Origin: Rahnella sp. AA
GTDB lineage: Bacteria > Pseudomonadota > Gammaproteobacteria > Enterobacterales > Enterobacteriaceae
Direction: 5' to 3'
Assembly (NCBI RefSeq): GCF_002834385.1
Contig: NZ_PITQ01000004.1
Location: forward strand, 381,534 to 445,533
Length of the DNA stretch: 64,000 nucleotides
This document shows positions 48,717 to 58,662 of this stretch, piece after piece. Made by a program: the position numbers and the translations under genes. Below the pieces are notes generated by a model, which saw only the letters and a list, made by a program, of their open reading frames with translations, had not been told where the DNA came from and did no database searches. Position 1 is the first letter of the stretch. The number at the start of each line of letters is the position of its first letter.

Positions 48717-50024
48717 GTGAAAATTTCCACCCTGTCGCGCGCGTGCGCTATGTTGTCTGCCAGCCTGATCCTGGCGGCATGTAGCAGCAGCCACGAAGGC
48801 TTATCCAGCCAGGTTGCCCCAGGCACCGCGTCACTGCCCGTATTATCTGCGGACGAAGCGGCCAACTTTACAGCGAAAAACTATCTGGCCTTTGGCGGCC
48901 CTTCTTTGCAGGTTCAGCAGCAGGGCTGGTTCCCTAAACTGGCAAGCACTGATGCCGCAAAATCCAGCTTCGTGGTTGGCCCGCAGTCAGGTACTGATGG
49001 CGCGGCTTACGCTAACGTACAGCAGGCAGTGAATGCCGCGCTGGCCGTCCGTAACCACGGCGAACGTATCTTCATTAAAATCCTGCCGGGCACTTACAAC
49101 GGCGCGGTATACATCCCGGCTGGCGCACCACCGATCACACTGTTCGGCGCAGGCAACAGCGCGTCTGATGTCACCCTGACGCAAACCCTGGAAGCCTCTG
49201 CTACGCCAGCAGCTTACCGTTCAACCGTCAGCCCTAACGGCCAGTTCCTGCCGGGCGATCGTGCATATTATATGTTCCAGAACTGCGCGACCCAGACGAC
49301 TGAAACGATCGGCACGGGCTGCACGGCAACCGTCTGGTCACAAAGTAATGGCCTGCAGTTGCAGAACCTGACGATCGGCAATTCTCTGCTCGATACCGTG
49401 GATGCGGGTGAGCACCCGGCGGTCGCATTACGCACCGACGGTGATAACGTCATTCTGGATAACGTGCGCCTGATTGGCCGCCAGAATACCTTCATGGTGA
49501 ACACCGCCAATATCCACAACCAGACAGATAACACCCGTTACAGTCGTGCTTATGTGCATAACAGCCTGATTGTCGGCGACGTGGATTACGTATTTGGCCG
49601 CGCGAATGCGGTATTCGACCACGTCGAATTCCACACAGTCAGCAGCCGTGGTGTGAAACAGGCGTCAATCTTCGCACCGAACACACCGGCGAATGCACCT
49701 TACGGCTTCCTGGTTATCGACAGTAACCTGACCGGTGACCGTGGTTTCGAACAAGCTGCAAAAGCGAAAATGGGCCGTTCATGGGATGAAGGCGCGGAAA
49801 ACGGCTACGTTGCTGGCACAACGCCAAACAGCCAGCTCGTTATTCGTGACAGCCATTTCGACAATAGCTATGACCAGATGAATCCGTGGGGCGCTTCCGT
49901 CTTCTCAGGCCAGCCTTTCGCAGGTAATGTGCCGAAAGACCAGAAACAGTCGCGCAACCTTAACGATCTGAATTTCAATCGTCTGTGGCAGTACAACAAC
50001 GTGCTGACTCAGCCAGCGAAATAA
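48717..50024 (+). CDS. ybhC: Outer-membrane lipoprotein YbhC, pectinesterase-fold thioesterase
   Basis: 435 residues from a GTG with AAGGAG upstream. The lipobox LAAC at about residues 19-22 gives a lipoprotein, and no Asp follows the Cys, so outer membrane sorting is expected. The right-handed beta-helix pectinesterase core contains VDYVFGRANAVFDHVEF near residue 280 and MGRSWDEG near 345. E. coli YbhC is a lipoprotein annotated as an acyl-CoA thioesterase; pectin methylesterase activity (PemB-like) is also possible in a plant-associated host. The gene lies between bioA and pgl as in E. coli. Confidence 0.9.
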   Translation: MKISTLSRACAMLSASLILAACSSSHEGLSSQVAPGTASLPVLSADEAANFTAKNYLAFGGPSLQVQQQGWFPKLASTDAAKSSFVVGPQSGTDGAAYANVQQAVNAALAVRNHGERIFIKILPGTYNGAVYIPAGAPPITLFGAGNSASDVTLTQTLEASATPAAYRSTVSPNGQFLPGDRAYYMFQNCATQTTETIGTGCTATVWSQSNGLQLQNLTIGNSLLDTVDAGEHPAVALRTDGDNVILDNVRLIGRQNTFMVNTANIHNQTDNTRYSRAYVHNSLIVGDVDYVFGRANAVFDHVEFHTVSSRGVKQASIFAPNTPANAPYGFLVIDSNLTGDRGFEQAAKAKMGRSWDEGAENGYVAGTTPNSQLVIRDSHFDNSYDQMNPWGASVFSGQPFAGNVPKDQKQSRNLNDLNFNRLWQYNNVLTQPAK

Positions 50025-50044
50025 TATCGTCCCAAGAAAGCAGA

Positions 50045-50078
50045 AAGCCGCCGGAAGCAACTCCGGCGGCTTTTTTTT
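50045..50078 (+). terminator. Terminator of ybhC
   Basis: Arms AAGCCGCCGGA and TCCGGCGGCTT followed by six more T, 20 bases past the ybhC stop. Confidence 0.92.
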
Positions 50079-50105
50079 AGCGCAATTTCAGGCAACTTAT
50101 CTTCT

Positions 50106-51608
50106 TTAGTGGGTGAGACGGAACACTGACACCGTCCGTTCCAGATTCACTGCCTGCTCGTCGAGTGAAGCCGCAGCGCTGGCTGACTGCTGCACCAGTG
50201 CCGAGTTTTGCTGCGTGACAGTATCCATTTCTGCAACTGCCAGCGCTATCTGGCTGATCCCCCGGCTTTGCTCATCAGATGCAGAAGCAATTTCATGAAT
50301 GATCTGCGTCACATGGCGAACAGAACCGACGATCTCTTCCATCGTGTCACCCGCTCTGGCAACCAGCTGCGAGCCGTTATTGACGTTAATCACCGATTTA
50401 TCGATAAGCCCTTCAATTTCTTTTGCAGCCTGCCCGCTGCGCTGCGCCAGACTCCGCACTTCGCTGGCAACCACGGCAAAACCACGGCCCTGCTCACCGG
50501 CCCGTGCCGCTTCAACAGCGGCATTTAACGCCAGAATATTCGTCTGGAAAGCGATGCTGTTAATGACTGTCGTGATTTCCGAGATTTGTTTCGAGCTGAC
50601 GGCAATTTCTTTCATGACCCCCACGACATCGGTGACCAGCTTACCGCCCCTTGCCGCAGTAGTCGCAGCATCAGACGCCAGCTGGCTGGCCTGAGTCGCA
50701 TTGTCGGCGTTTTGTTTCACTGTCGATGTCAGTTGTTCCATGCTCGCGGCGGTTTGCCCCAACGCGGCAGCCTGTTCTTCAGTTCTCGCTGACAAATCAA
50801 TATTGCCTGCGGCAATCTCACTGGACGCACGCGTCACTTGCGTCACGCCTTCACGAATATCACCAATAATGCCATGCAGGTTCTGGTTCATGGTTTCAAT
50901 CGCGCGGCTCAGTTGACCGACTTCATCAAAACTGTGGCTGGCAGCGTGAATGGAAAGATCACCGGCCGCAATGCGTTCTGCGGTTTGCAATGTGCGGCGT
51001 AACGGTAAGGTCAGCTGGCGGGTAATTCGCCATGAAATCAAAATACTGACGATGACGGTAGCGACAATAATCGCAATCATCTGCCGGATAGTCTGACTGA
51101 CTTCTTCATGCAAGTTCGTCATTTCATGATCCAGCAATGTGTTCGACGCCGAGGTCAGCGCCAGGCCTGCTTCTGCCAGCTGTGCTGTAATTTGTGCCGG
51201 ATCACTGCCTGCAGGAGGATTGAGCGTTTGTTGCCAGCTTTCCCGGTAACGACGGATATTCTCCGGCATGGTTTCCACCAGACGCTGATCTTCAGTGTCC
51301 CACGAATAGGCTGCGACCTCGGCCTGCCGGGCTTCCAGTTTATCCAGCGCCTGACGGTTTTCTTCAACAAATTTGGGGTCTTTGGTCGCCATGTAGGAAA
51401 GTCGGGAAAATTTGGCACCACTCAGCAGGTCATTTACTGTTTTGAGCAACGTAGCTTTTTCTGCCCGCTGATTGATGCTGGTCAGATGATAAATACCGGA
51501 CACAGCGATAAAGGATCCCAGCAGCAACACCAGTGCAAAGCTTGCACCGAGTTTGTTGGCGATTGTGGCGTGACGAACCCGGCCACCGATCCCTGAAAGT
51601 ACATTCAT
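50106..51608 (-). CDS. Methyl-accepting chemotaxis protein
   Basis: 500 residues. An N-terminal transmembrane helix (about residues 20-42), a periplasmic four-helix-bundle sensor, a second helix at about 190-210 (MIAIIVATVIVSILISW), a HAMP domain and a long coiled-coil signalling domain follow. The conserved hairpin tip ALNAAVEAARAGEQGRGFAVVASEVRSLAQRS lies near 360-390. The C-terminus VFRLTH lacks the NWETF pentapeptide that binds CheR/CheB, so adaptation would rely on other receptors. Ligand unknown. Confidence 0.92.
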   Translation of the reverse strand: MNVLSGIGGRVRHATIANKLGASFALVLLLGSFIAVSGIYHLTSINQRAEKATLLKTVNDLLSGAKFSRLSYMATKDPKFVEENRQALDKLEARQAEVAAYSWDTEDQRLVETMPENIRRYRESWQQTLNPPAGSDPAQITAQLAEAGLALTSASNTLLDHEMTNLHEEVSQTIRQMIAIIVATVIVSILISWRITRQLTLPLRRTLQTAERIAAGDLSIHAASHSFDEVGQLSRAIETMNQNLHGIIGDIREGVTQVTRASSEIAAGNIDLSARTEEQAAALGQTAASMEQLTSTVKQNADNATQASQLASDAATTAARGGKLVTDVVGVMKEIAVSSKQISEITTVINSIAFQTNILALNAAVEAARAGEQGRGFAVVASEVRSLAQRSGQAAKEIEGLIDKSVINVNNGSQLVARAGDTMEEIVGSVRHVTQIIHEIASASDEQSRGISQIALAVAEMDTVTQQNSALVQQSASAAASLDEQAVNLERTVSVFRLTH

Positions 51609-51764
51609 TTTCTTCTCCCTGATGACTAAAAGGACTTATTCCGCAGCGGCATAACCACCGAAGAATGAGTGAATAACGGGAGAGTTATCGACCAGCACGA
51701 GTCAACATTTAGAGGGAAGTTAAAATATTTCTTAACAATGGCACAAAAGAGAGAGGGAACAAAA

Positions 51765-51786
51765 AAGCCCCTGATTACAGGGGCTT
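51765..51786 (-). terminator. Terminator of pgl
   Basis: On the minus strand AAGCCCCTG-TAAT-CAGGGGCTT followed by TTTT, about 77 bases past the pgl stop. Confidence 0.85.
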
Positions 51787-51862
51787 GATCATTATTTCAA
51801 TGCGGTATTATTGATCAATTCAAAATAAAACATTAGCGAAAATAATCAATAAACCTGCGTAA

Positions 51863-52861
51863 TTAATGAATATCCAGAATGCTTACCCACATCGGGCCTT
51901 TGCCCACGGTGTAGGTTTTCAGCGTGGTCAGATGGCCGTTCTGCTGATCAATTTTCGCTACTTCAATAGCATCCGATTTTTGGCCGGCGGTGATCACATA
52001 CTGGCCGGAGTGATCGATATTGAAACCACGAGGCTGAGCCTGAGTAGCATGATGCCCGACCAGCTCCAGCACGCTGCCGTCTGCAGATACGCGCAGCACA
52101 GAAATCAGGCTGGCAGTGCGGTCAGAGGCGTAGAGGAATTTCCCATCCGGCGTAATGTGTAAATCTGCCGCCCAGCAGGTACCCGCGAAATCAGCAGGCA
52201 GAATACCCAGCGTCTGCACCTGACGGTATTCGCCGGTACTGACGTCTTTCTGGTACACATCCACACTGCTGTTAAGCTCATTTACACAGTAGGCAAAATG
52301 ATGATTCGGGTGGAATGCCATATGACGCGGGCCTGCGCCGGCAGCTGTTTTCAGCTCTGACCCGGCATGCGGCGTCGCTTCCCCCTTCGCACTGAAATCA
52401 AACTGGCGGATACGGTCTTCTTTCAGCGCCGGGATCATCAGCAGCTGGTTGGTCGGGTCGATATTGGCAGAATGCGGTGCCTGTATGTTTTCCAGGACCT
52501 GCACAGGTGCCAGCGCGTGACCTTTTTCATCCAGCGGATGGATACTGACGTTGTTAAAACTGTAAGACGCTGAGAAAACAAAACGCCCCTGAAGGTCAAT
52601 GCCCAGATGTGTCGGGCTGCCCGGCAAAGGAGCCATCGCCGCTTCTTCCAGCTTCCCTTCACTATCAATGCGGTAAGTCAGCACGCCAAACTCCGGACGC
52701 ACACCGACATACAGGCGATGACCGTCCGGATGGATGACCATCGGCTGGACCTGTCCGGGGACTTCCACTGTTTGCAGCAGGCTCAGGTCACCCGTGTCCG
52801 CCAGACGAAAAACGTGAATTTGCTGGCTCTCAGGGCTGGCAACGTAGACAACTTGCTTCAT
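51863..52861 (-). CDS. pgl: 6-phosphogluconolactonase (beta-propeller type)
   Basis: 332 residues (E. coli Pgl 331), a seven-bladed propeller enzyme hydrolysing 6-phosphogluconolactone in the pentose phosphate pathway. It begins [18 protein letters not shown]. Repeated blade motifs such as [18 protein letters not shown] and [17 protein letters not shown], and [17 protein letters not shown] near the C-terminus, are typical. Adjacent and divergent to ybhA as in E. coli. Confidence 0.95.
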   Translation of the reverse strand: MKQVVYVASPESQQIHVFRLADTGDLSLLQTVEVPGQVQPMVIHPDGHRLYVGVRPEFGVLTYRIDSEGKLEEAAMAPLPGSPTHLGIDLQGRFVFSASYSFNNVSIHPLDEKGHALAPVQVLENIQAPHSANIDPTNQLLMIPALKEDRIRQFDFSAKGEATPHAGSELKTAAGAGPRHMAFHPNHHFAYCVNELNSSVDVYQKDVSTGEYRQVQTLGILPADFAGTCWAADLHITPDGKFLYASDRTASLISVLRVSADGSVLELVGHHATQAQPRGFNIDHSGQYVITAGQKSDAIEVAKIDQQNGHLTTLKTYTVGKGPMWVSILDIH

Positions 52862-53022
52862 GACATCTCCTTATTAAAACTGAATGAGTCGTTATGTTTT
52901 TAAAAGCGTAGCTCAGATTAACATGATAACCCAGCGGGCTAGCAGTACCGGATACAGAGTTTAATTAGCAGGCTTAACACGGTAACATGGCGATAATTTC
53001 TTCACTTTACGATGGACTGCCC

Positions 53023-53844
53023 ATGACTTATCGCATTATTGCGCTCGATCTCGACGGTACTCTGCTCGACCGTCAAAAACGTATCCTCCCTGAATCTCTC
53101 GCCGCGTTAGCCGATGCCCGCGCTCAGGGAATCAAAATAGTGGTCGTCACAGGCCGTCATCATGTGGCCATCCACCCGTTTTATCAGGCATTACAGCTCG
53201 ATACACCGGCTATCTGCTGCAATGGCACTTATTTGTATGATTATCAGGCACGTAAGGTGATGACCTCTGACCCGCTCGACAGCGTGAAAGCGAAGAAAGT
53301 GATCGATTTGCTGGATTATCACGGTATTCACGGCCTGCTGTATGTCGATGATGCCATGCTGTATCAGCAGCCCAGCGGTCACGTCACCCGTTCTATTGCC
53401 TGGGGTCAGAGCCTGCCGGAACATCAGCGCCCAAATATCGTCCAGGTGAACAGCCTGCGTGAAGCCGCTGACGAGGCGCAATCCATCTGGAAATTCGCCA
53501 CCTCACATCAGGATCTCGACGCCCTGCACACCTTCGCTGCACAGGTTGAAAACGATCTCGGTCTGGCCTGCGAATGGTCATGGCATGACCAGGTTGACGT
53601 TGCCAAAGGGGGGAATAGCAAAGGGCGTCGTCTGCAGGAATGGGTGGAATCCCAGGGTATGAGCATGCAGGATGTTGTGGCTTTCGGGGATAACTATAAT
53701 GACCTGAGTATGCTGGAAAACGTCGGGCTGGGCGTGGCGATGGGCAATGCGGCCGACGCTATCAAAGAACGTGCGGCGCTGGTCATTGGCGACAATGAAA
53801 CACCGGGAATTGCAGACGTTATTCGCAGCAAAGTTCTGAACTGA
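53023..53844 (+). CDS. ybhA: Pyridoxal phosphate phosphatase YbhA (HAD, Cof type)
   Basis: 273 residues from the ATG at 53023 (MTYRIIALDLDGTLLD), matching E. coli YbhA (272). HAD motif DLDGTLLD near residue 8, TGRHHVAIHPFY, the Lys in KGRRLQEWVE and the C-terminal FGDNYNDLSMLENVGLGVAMGNA complete the catalytic set. It dephosphorylates pyridoxal phosphate and sugar phosphates. Confidence 0.93.
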   Translation: MTYRIIALDLDGTLLDRQKRILPESLAALADARAQGIKIVVVTGRHHVAIHPFYQALQLDTPAICCNGTYLYDYQARKVMTSDPLDSVKAKKVIDLLDYHGIHGLLYVDDAMLYQQPSGHVTRSIAWGQSLPEHQRPNIVQVNSLREAADEAQSIWKFATSHQDLDALHTFAAQVENDLGLACEWSWHDQVDVAKGGNSKGRRLQEWVESQGMSMQDVVAFGDNYNDLSMLENVGLGVAMGNAADAIKERAALVIGDNETPGIADVIRSKVLN

Positions 53845-53912
53845 CCTTCCGCGGCATACGCCTTCCTTTATCAGGATGGAAGGCGTTATACATCAATCGC
53901 CTCAGCGAGTTT

Positions 53913-54179
53913 TCATTCTGTTTTTTTCTTTTTCTGTCTTATGGTCCGTAAAATCAACTGACGATTTTCGTCAAAATATCGGCTGGGCCAGATCGCCGAA
54001 GGATGCAAACCCAGTGCACTGGCAATGATCATTTCGCCTTTAGCCCACGGGCGTGCCAGCGCATTTGCCAGCGTTGACGACCCCAGACCTGCTTCACGGG
54101 ATACGGCTGCCAGCGTCGTCTTTCTCTTGCGCAGCCCGGCAATGATATCCGCCGGATGCCAGTCAGTTTCCTTTTTCAT
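53913..54179 (-). CDS. sfsB: Ner/Nlp-type small DNA-binding protein (SfsB-like)
   Basis: 88 residues from the ATG at 54179, where GGAAGG precedes it. The sequence DWHPADIIAGLRKRKTTLAAVSREAGLGSSTLANAL is the Mu Ner/Nlp helix-turn-helix. RPWAKGEMIIASALGLHPSAIWPSRY and a basic C-terminal KKKK tail follow. E. coli Nlp/SfsB (92 aa) promotes maltose gene expression in crp mutants. It shares a palindrome-containing intergenic region with the divergent HTH gene. Confidence 0.78.
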   Translation of the reverse strand: MKKETDWHPADIIAGLRKRKTTLAAVSREAGLGSSTLANALARPWAKGEMIIASALGLHPSAIWPSRYFDENRQLILRTIRQKKKKTE

Positions 54180-54251
54180 TATCCTTCCTTTGGTGTGCAT
54201 AAAGTTGAACTACACTTTCCTTTTACGATGTCCAGTAACTCTAAACAACAA

Positions 54252-54276
54252 TTATGTTAAGTGATGCTAAACATAA
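54252..54276. promoter_or_regulatory. Palindromic operator candidate between divergent HTH genes
   Basis: Perfect 7-base arms TTATGTT and AACATAA with an 11-base spacer, 29 bases before the ATG of the XRE gene and 72 bases before the Nlp-like gene. Position and symmetry fit an operator for one of the two small regulators. Confidence 0.45.
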
Positions 54277-54305
54277 CGTCAATACTGTTTTCATGGTTAT
54301 TGAAG

Positions 54306-54569
54306 ATGATCCCATATCGACTGAAATATGCACGAACCAAAGCTAAACTGACACAGGAAAAACTGGGAGTTCTGGCTGGAATTGACGAGAGCACCGCGCG
54401 TTCACGCGTCTCGCAATATGAAAGCGGCACATACAGCCCGAACTTCGACACCATGTGCCATTTCGCCCGCGTACTGAATGTGCCGGAATGCTATTTCTAC
54501 ATCATTGATGACGAGTTTGCAGAACAGGTACTGGCACTTTACGAAGCCTTCAAAACGCCTAAAGATTAG
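54306..54569 (+). CDS. XRE-family HTH regulator, unknown
   Basis: 87 residues from the ATG at 54306 ([25 protein letters not shown]). An N-terminal XRE domain ends with [28 protein letters not shown], then a short acidic/aromatic C-terminus. The ribosome site (TTGAAG) is weak. An in-frame ATG at 54261 would add 15 hydrophobic residues inside the palindrome and is less likely. The stop overlaps modC's stop by 4 bases (convergent). Targets unknown. Confidence 0.75.
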   Translation: MIPYRLKYARTKAKLTQEKLGVLAGIDESTARSRVSQYESGTYSPNFDTMCHFARVLNVPECYFYIIDDEFAEQVLALYEAFKTPKD

Positions 54570-55627
54570 CGGTTTACAGAGACACTTTTGATCTGCGCAT
54601 ACAACCATTGCCCGGCGCGAACCATCAGTTCATCGCGTGCCCAGGGCGTGATACGCGCCCAGATAATGTGATCCGCCATCGCCAGCTTCACCTCTACCTG
54701 ATTACCGACATCCAGACATTCCAGCACTTTGGCGGGTAAAATGTTGCGAATGCTGCTGTTATTGGCGGTCGGTTGCAGAACCAGCGAAACGTCGGTGGAA
54801 TTCACGCGGATGCGCAGCGCTGTGCCGGGTGCTTCATCCACTTTACTGATCCACAAACGTTGATCGCCAATGGCCAGCGCGGTCATTTCATAACGTGGAT
54901 GGTGTTCCAGTACGCTGACATTCAGCACGCTGCTTTGTTCTTCTTTAGGCAGCCACGGACGCATGACGTTGCTCGCCCACACTTCCTCCAGCGCGCCCAT
55001 CGCCAGCACTTTCCCCGCATCCAGCACCAGCACTTTTTCCGCCAGACGCAGAATCTCATCCAGGCTGTGCGTCACATACAAAATCGGAATGCTGACTTCC
55101 TGCGCCAGACGCTCCAGATACGGCATTAACTCGCGTTTACGCGGAATATCCAGCGCGGCCAGCGGTTCATCCATCAGTAAAATTTCAGGCGCAGTCAGCA
55201 GCGCACGGCCAATCGCCACGCGCTGTTTTTCGCCACCCGATAACGTGAGCGGGAAACGATCAAGCAAAGGCCCGATCCCCAGCAGACGAACAATAGCGTC
55301 GAACTGACCACGCATCGCCGGGGCCATGCCATATTGCAAATTACCTTTTACCCGATAATGCGGAAACAGGCGGGCATCCTGAAACACATAGCCGACACGG
55401 CGCTTTTCCGGTGGCAGAAATATATTATTTTGGGTGTCTGATAAGATACGTCCATTTAGCGTAATGCGGCCAGAGTCCGGTTTCGTCAGCCCACCAATCG
55501 CGTTAATCAGTGACGTTTTTCCTGCACCAGACAGACCAAAGATTGCCGTGATCCCCTGCGCAGGTAATGTCTGCGCCACCTCTAAATCGAGAGTCCCCAG
55601 TTTTTGACTGAAATCGAGTTCAAGCAT
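54566..55627 (-). CDS. modC: Molybdate ABC transporter ATPase ModC
   Basis: 353 residues (E. coli 352). Walker [11 protein letters not shown], signature [11 protein letters not shown], Walker [13 protein letters not shown] and switch His in VTHSLDEI. The C-terminal Mop-like domain (from about residue 290) binds oxyanion for feedback. It starts 1 base after the modB stop. Ends overlapping the convergent XRE gene. Confidence 0.96.
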   Translation of the reverse strand: MLELDFSQKLGTLDLEVAQTLPAQGITAIFGLSGAGKTSLINAIGGLTKPDSGRITLNGRILSDTQNNIFLPPEKRRVGYVFQDARLFPHYRVKGNLQYGMAPAMRGQFDAIVRLLGIGPLLDRFPLTLSGGEKQRVAIGRALLTAPEILLMDEPLAALDIPRKRELMPYLERLAQEVSIPILYVTHSLDEILRLAEKVLVLDAGKVLAMGALEEVWASNVMRPWLPKEEQSSVLNVSVLEHHPRYEMTALAIGDQRLWISKVDEAPGTALRIRVNSTDVSLVLQPTANNSSIRNILPAKVLECLDVGNQVEVKLAMADHIIWARITPWARDELMVRAGQWLYAQIKSVSVNR

Positions 55628-55628
55628 T

Positions 55629-56318
55629 TCAGCCTCCCAGCCGGATACGGCTGCGTTTCGCCAGCCAGTCAGAAATCAATAACGCTGCCAGAGACAGCAA
55701 AATAGCCAGCACGCAAAGCCGTGCTGCGGCACCTTCTGCGCCCGGAGTTTCAATCAGGGTATACATCGCCAGCGGGATGGTGCGGGTTTCGCCCGGAATG
55801 TTCGACACAAAAGTAATCGTTGCGCCAAACTCGCCCAGAGAGCGGGCAAACGACAGCACGATACCGACAATCACACCCGGAACCGACAGCGGTAAGGTGA
55901 TCGTAAAAAAGACCCGCCACGGCGAAGCGCCCAGCGTACGGGCAGCGAGTTCAAGTTTGGGATCAACGGTCTCCAGCGACTGGCGTATCGCCCTCACCAT
56001 CAGCGGGAATGCCACAACGGCAGACGCCAGCACGGCACCGTGCCAGCTAAAACTGAAACTGAAGCCGAACCAGTTATAGAGCCACTGCCCGACAACGCCG
56101 CGTCGCCCCATGACCACCAGCAGCAAATAGCCTATCACCACTGGCGGCAGCACCAGAGGTAAATGGATAATGCTGTCAAGCAGGGATTTGCCGGGAAAAC
56201 GGCAGCGGACCAGGATCCACGCCATCAGAATACCAAGCGGCAGACTGCAAACTACGGCCAGGCTCGATACTTTCAGACTAAGAAATACCGCCTGCCACTC
56301 ATATTCACTCAACATCAT
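55629..56318 (-). CDS. modB: Molybdate ABC transporter permease ModB
   Basis: 229 residues with five hydrophobic helices and the EAA loop [48 protein letters not shown] is the ModB N-terminus. It is separated from modA by 232 bases, unlike the tight E. coli operon. Confidence 0.95.
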   Translation of the reverse strand: MMLSEYEWQAVFLSLKVSSLAVVCSLPLGILMAWILVRCRFPGKSLLDSIIHLPLVLPPVVIGYLLLVVMGRRGVVGQWLYNWFGFSFSFSWHGAVLASAVVAFPLMVRAIRQSLETVDPKLELAARTLGASPWRVFFTITLPLSVPGVIVGIVLSFARSLGEFGATITFVSNIPGETRTIPLAMYTLIETPGAEGAAARLCVLAILLSLAALLISDWLAKRSRIRLGG

Positions 56319-56504
56319 GTCGGCTCGTTAATCCTGAAGTAAATGTGCAGCTAAAGATAAAATATCGGCAAAAAAGGTAAAGCCTTTAATCAGCAGCGAG
56401 GAGCGCCCCGAGATTGGGTATTCAGAGCATTTTGCATGTGGCACCAGCGATATCACGAAAGTGATCAGCGCTTTAGTATGACATCACAACGTGGGGCAAA
56501 TATG

Positions 56505-56528
56505 AAGCCATCCCCGGAGGGATGGCTT
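56505..56528. terminator. Stem-loop between modA and modB
   Basis: Perfect arms AAGCCATCCC and GGGATGGCTT around a 4-base loop, 23 bases after the modA stop on the minus strand. Only a weak T-rich tail follows (TTCATATTTG), so it may be a partial terminator that lowers modBC expression relative to modA. Confidence 0.6.
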
Positions 56529-56550
56529 TGAGATTTCGGCGATAAACGGA

Positions 56551-57324
56551 TTAACCGCGCGGTGTGAAACCGTATTTCTTGAAGATTTCAGCAGCCGCAG
56601 GCGTTTTCAGATAATCATAAAAACCACTCACGGTCGCATTTTCATGGCCTTTAACAATCGCCATCGGATACTCAACCGGTTTGTGGCTCGATGCAGGGAA
56701 AATACCCACCACTTTCACTTTTTTGCTGGCAACTGCGTCAGAGCCATAAACGATCCCAATCGGGGATTCTTCACGTTCGACCAGAGCCATCGCCGCGCGA
56801 ACGTCACTTGCACGCGCCAGTTTAGGCTCCAGCGTGGTCCAGGCTCCGAGTTTTTGCAGGGCCTCTTTGGCATAAATACCCGCCGGGACATGATCCGGAT
56901 CGCCCACCGCCAGACGGCTGTCGCCGATAAGCTGAGTCCACTGCGTTTTTTCAGAGATATCCACTTTGTCGATTTTACTGCTGGTCGCCGCAATCAGTAC
57001 CAGTTCATTACCCAGCAAAGTGTAACGCGTATTATCTACCATCTGCTGTTTGCTGATGGCGTAATCCATCCACTGCTGATCGGCAGAAATGAACATATCG
57101 GCAGGCGCGCCCTGCTCAATCTGGCGAGCCAGCGTGGATGAGGAAGCGAAAGACGAGACAACCTGAACGCCTTTTTCTTTCTGATAGTCAGATGCGATTT
57201 CCTGTAATGCGTTAGTGAGTGACGCCGCGGCAAAAACCGTGATTTTTTCTGCTGCCTGCGCCTGAGTACCCACACCTGCAATCAAAACAGTTGCTGTCAG
57301 TACTTTGCCCCATGAGTAATTCAT
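56551..57324 (-). CDS. modA: Molybdate-binding periplasmic protein ModA
   Basis: 257 residues (E. coli 257) with a signal peptide ending near VGTQAQAAEK. The ligand loops VFAAASLTNALQEIA and SFASSSTLARQIEQGAPADMF (serines that hold molybdate) and DPDHVPAGIYAKEAL near 150 are family hallmarks. A ModE box at 57355-57378 lies just upstream. Confidence 0.96.
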   Translation of the reverse strand: MNYSWGKVLTATVLIAGVGTQAQAAEKITVFAAASLTNALQEIASDYQKEKGVQVVSSFASSSTLARQIEQGAPADMFISADQQWMDYAISKQQMVDNTRYTLLGNELVLIAATSSKIDKVDISEKTQWTQLIGDSRLAVGDPDHVPAGIYAKEALQKLGAWTTLEPKLARASDVRAAMALVEREESPIGIVYGSDAVASKKVKVVGIFPASSHKPVEYPMAIVKGHENATVSGFYDYLKTPAAAEIFKKYGFTPRG

Positions 57325-57354
57325 TGGTTCTCCTCGCCAGTTAGGTATTGTGTT

Positions 57355-57378
57355 CGTTATGTATAAAACAATACAGCG
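57355..57378. promoter_or_regulatory. ModE operator upstream of modA
   Basis: 8-base arms CGTTATGT and ATACAGCG separated by 8 bases, 31 bases upstream of the modA ATG. The arms agree with the ModE consensus CGNTATAT. ModE-molybdate represses modABC here in E. coli. Confidence 0.82.
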
Positions 57379-57470
57379 TAAGGAAAAGCCTTGTCACCAG
57401 ATTTATTTAGCAGGCGTTTGAAGAACTTGAGTTTATTGATCTGTCGCCAGAAAATCGGCTGAAAAAAGAA

Positions 57471-57491
57471 AACCCGGCACGGGGCCGGGTT
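57471..57491 (-). terminator. Terminator of acrZ
   Basis: On the minus strand AACCCGGC-CCCGT-GCCGGGTT followed by TTCTTTTTTC, 22 bases past the acrZ stop. Confidence 0.9.
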
Positions 57492-57512
57492 CTGAAAGCA
57501 GGCATCTCATTT

Positions 57513-57668
57513 TCAGTAATGAGGTGTATTACGGGACTCTTTAGAATGACCCACTTTGGAAATAACGTTGAACACTTCGCCCAGCCCCCAGATCAGGCCC
57601 AGGATCACAGCGATGAAGATCGGTACCATGATGGCAGCGAAAATCAAACTTTCTAATAGCTCTAACAT
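57513..57668 (-). CDS. acrZ: AcrAB-TolC pump accessory protein AcrZ
   Basis: 51 residues from the ATG at 57668 (GAGG upstream). One membrane helix, starting [20 protein letters not shown] and continuing [13 protein letters not shown], matches E. coli AcrZ (49 aa), which binds AcrB and modulates drug export. Its place between modA and modE is the same as in E. coli. A longer in-frame start upstream is not family-like. Confidence 0.93.
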   Translation of the reverse strand: MLELLESLIFAAIMVPIFIAVILGLIWGLGEVFNVISKVGHSKESRNTPHY

Positions 57669-57857
57669 GATAGCCTCACTTGACTGGCTTAACCGCTCTA
57701 AAGCGATGTTGGACTTCACACCTGAAGTCAAAACGTAAAATCAAACTGTTGTGGATAATAACAGCACGGGACTGTAATTACTTTAGCATTTAGCCAACTT
57801 GCCTGCCTGCAGGTTTAACGGCGACAATGAAGGAATGATTCTAATAAGGAAGCTGCA

Positions 57858-58640
57858 ATGCAAGCCGAAATTCTCTTAACCCTGAAGCTCCAGCAACGTT
57901 TGTTCGCCGACCCGCGCCGTATCGAATTACTGCGACAAGTGCGCCACACCGGCTCCATCAGCCAGGGGGCGAAGCTCGCTAATATCAGCTATAAAAGCGC
58001 CTGGGATGCGATTAATGAAATGAACCAGCTTGCCGACCAGACGCTGGTAGAGCGCAGTACCGGGGGCAAAGGCGGCGGTGGCGCTGTGCTGACGCCGTAT
58101 GGCGAGCGCCTGATCCAGCTTTATGAATTGCTGGCTCAAATTCAGCAAAAAGCCTTTGATGTACTGAAGGAAGACTCCCTGCCACTTGATAGTTTGCTGG
58201 CGGCTATTTCACGCTTTTCACTGCAAACCAGCGCCCGTAATCAGTTTTTTGGAAATGTGGTTGAACGGGGTCAGAGCAGCGTTCAGCAGCATATCGACAT
58301 CATGCTGGCCGACGGTAAAACGCAAATCCGTGCCGCGATTACGGAGCAAAGTGCCGATCGTCTGGCACTGGCACCGGGGAAAGAGGTGCTGGTATTGATC
58401 AAGGCACCGTGGATAACCCTGGGTTTCAGCGCCGAAAACACGCACAACGCCCTGCAAGGTGAAGTCACCAGTATCCAGCGTGGTAAAAGTAACAGTGAAG
58501 TGCTGATGAGATTGCTGAGCAGCGAAACGCTGTGCGCGACGGTTCCCAACAGCGACATCGACAACCTGGCGCTGAAAATGGGCCAGATGGTCTTTGCACA
58601 GTTTGATGATGACAAAGTCATCATCGCCACCTTATGTTAA
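57858..58640 (+). CDS. modE: Molybdate-responsive regulator ModE
   Basis: 260 residues (E. coli 262). The N-terminal winged helix reads LRQVRHTGSISQGAKLANISYKSAWDAINEMN. Two tandem Mop domains (about residues 125-190 and 195-260), each with a TSARNQ- or SNSEV-type oxyanion site, bind molybdate. It represses modABC and activates moaABCDE; matching boxes lie upstream of both operons here. Confidence 0.96.
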   Translation: MQAEILLTLKLQQRLFADPRRIELLRQVRHTGSISQGAKLANISYKSAWDAINEMNQLADQTLVERSTGGKGGGGAVLTPYGERLIQLYELLAQIQQKAFDVLKEDSLPLDSLLAAISRFSLQTSARNQFFGNVVERGQSSVQQHIDIMLADGKTQIRAAITEQSADRLALAPGKEVLVLIKAPWITLGFSAENTHNALQGEVTSIQRGKSNSEVLMRLLSSETLCATVPNSDIDNLALKMGQMVFAQFDDDKVIIATLC

Positions 58641-58662
58641 AAAAATATTCTTAATCAATATC

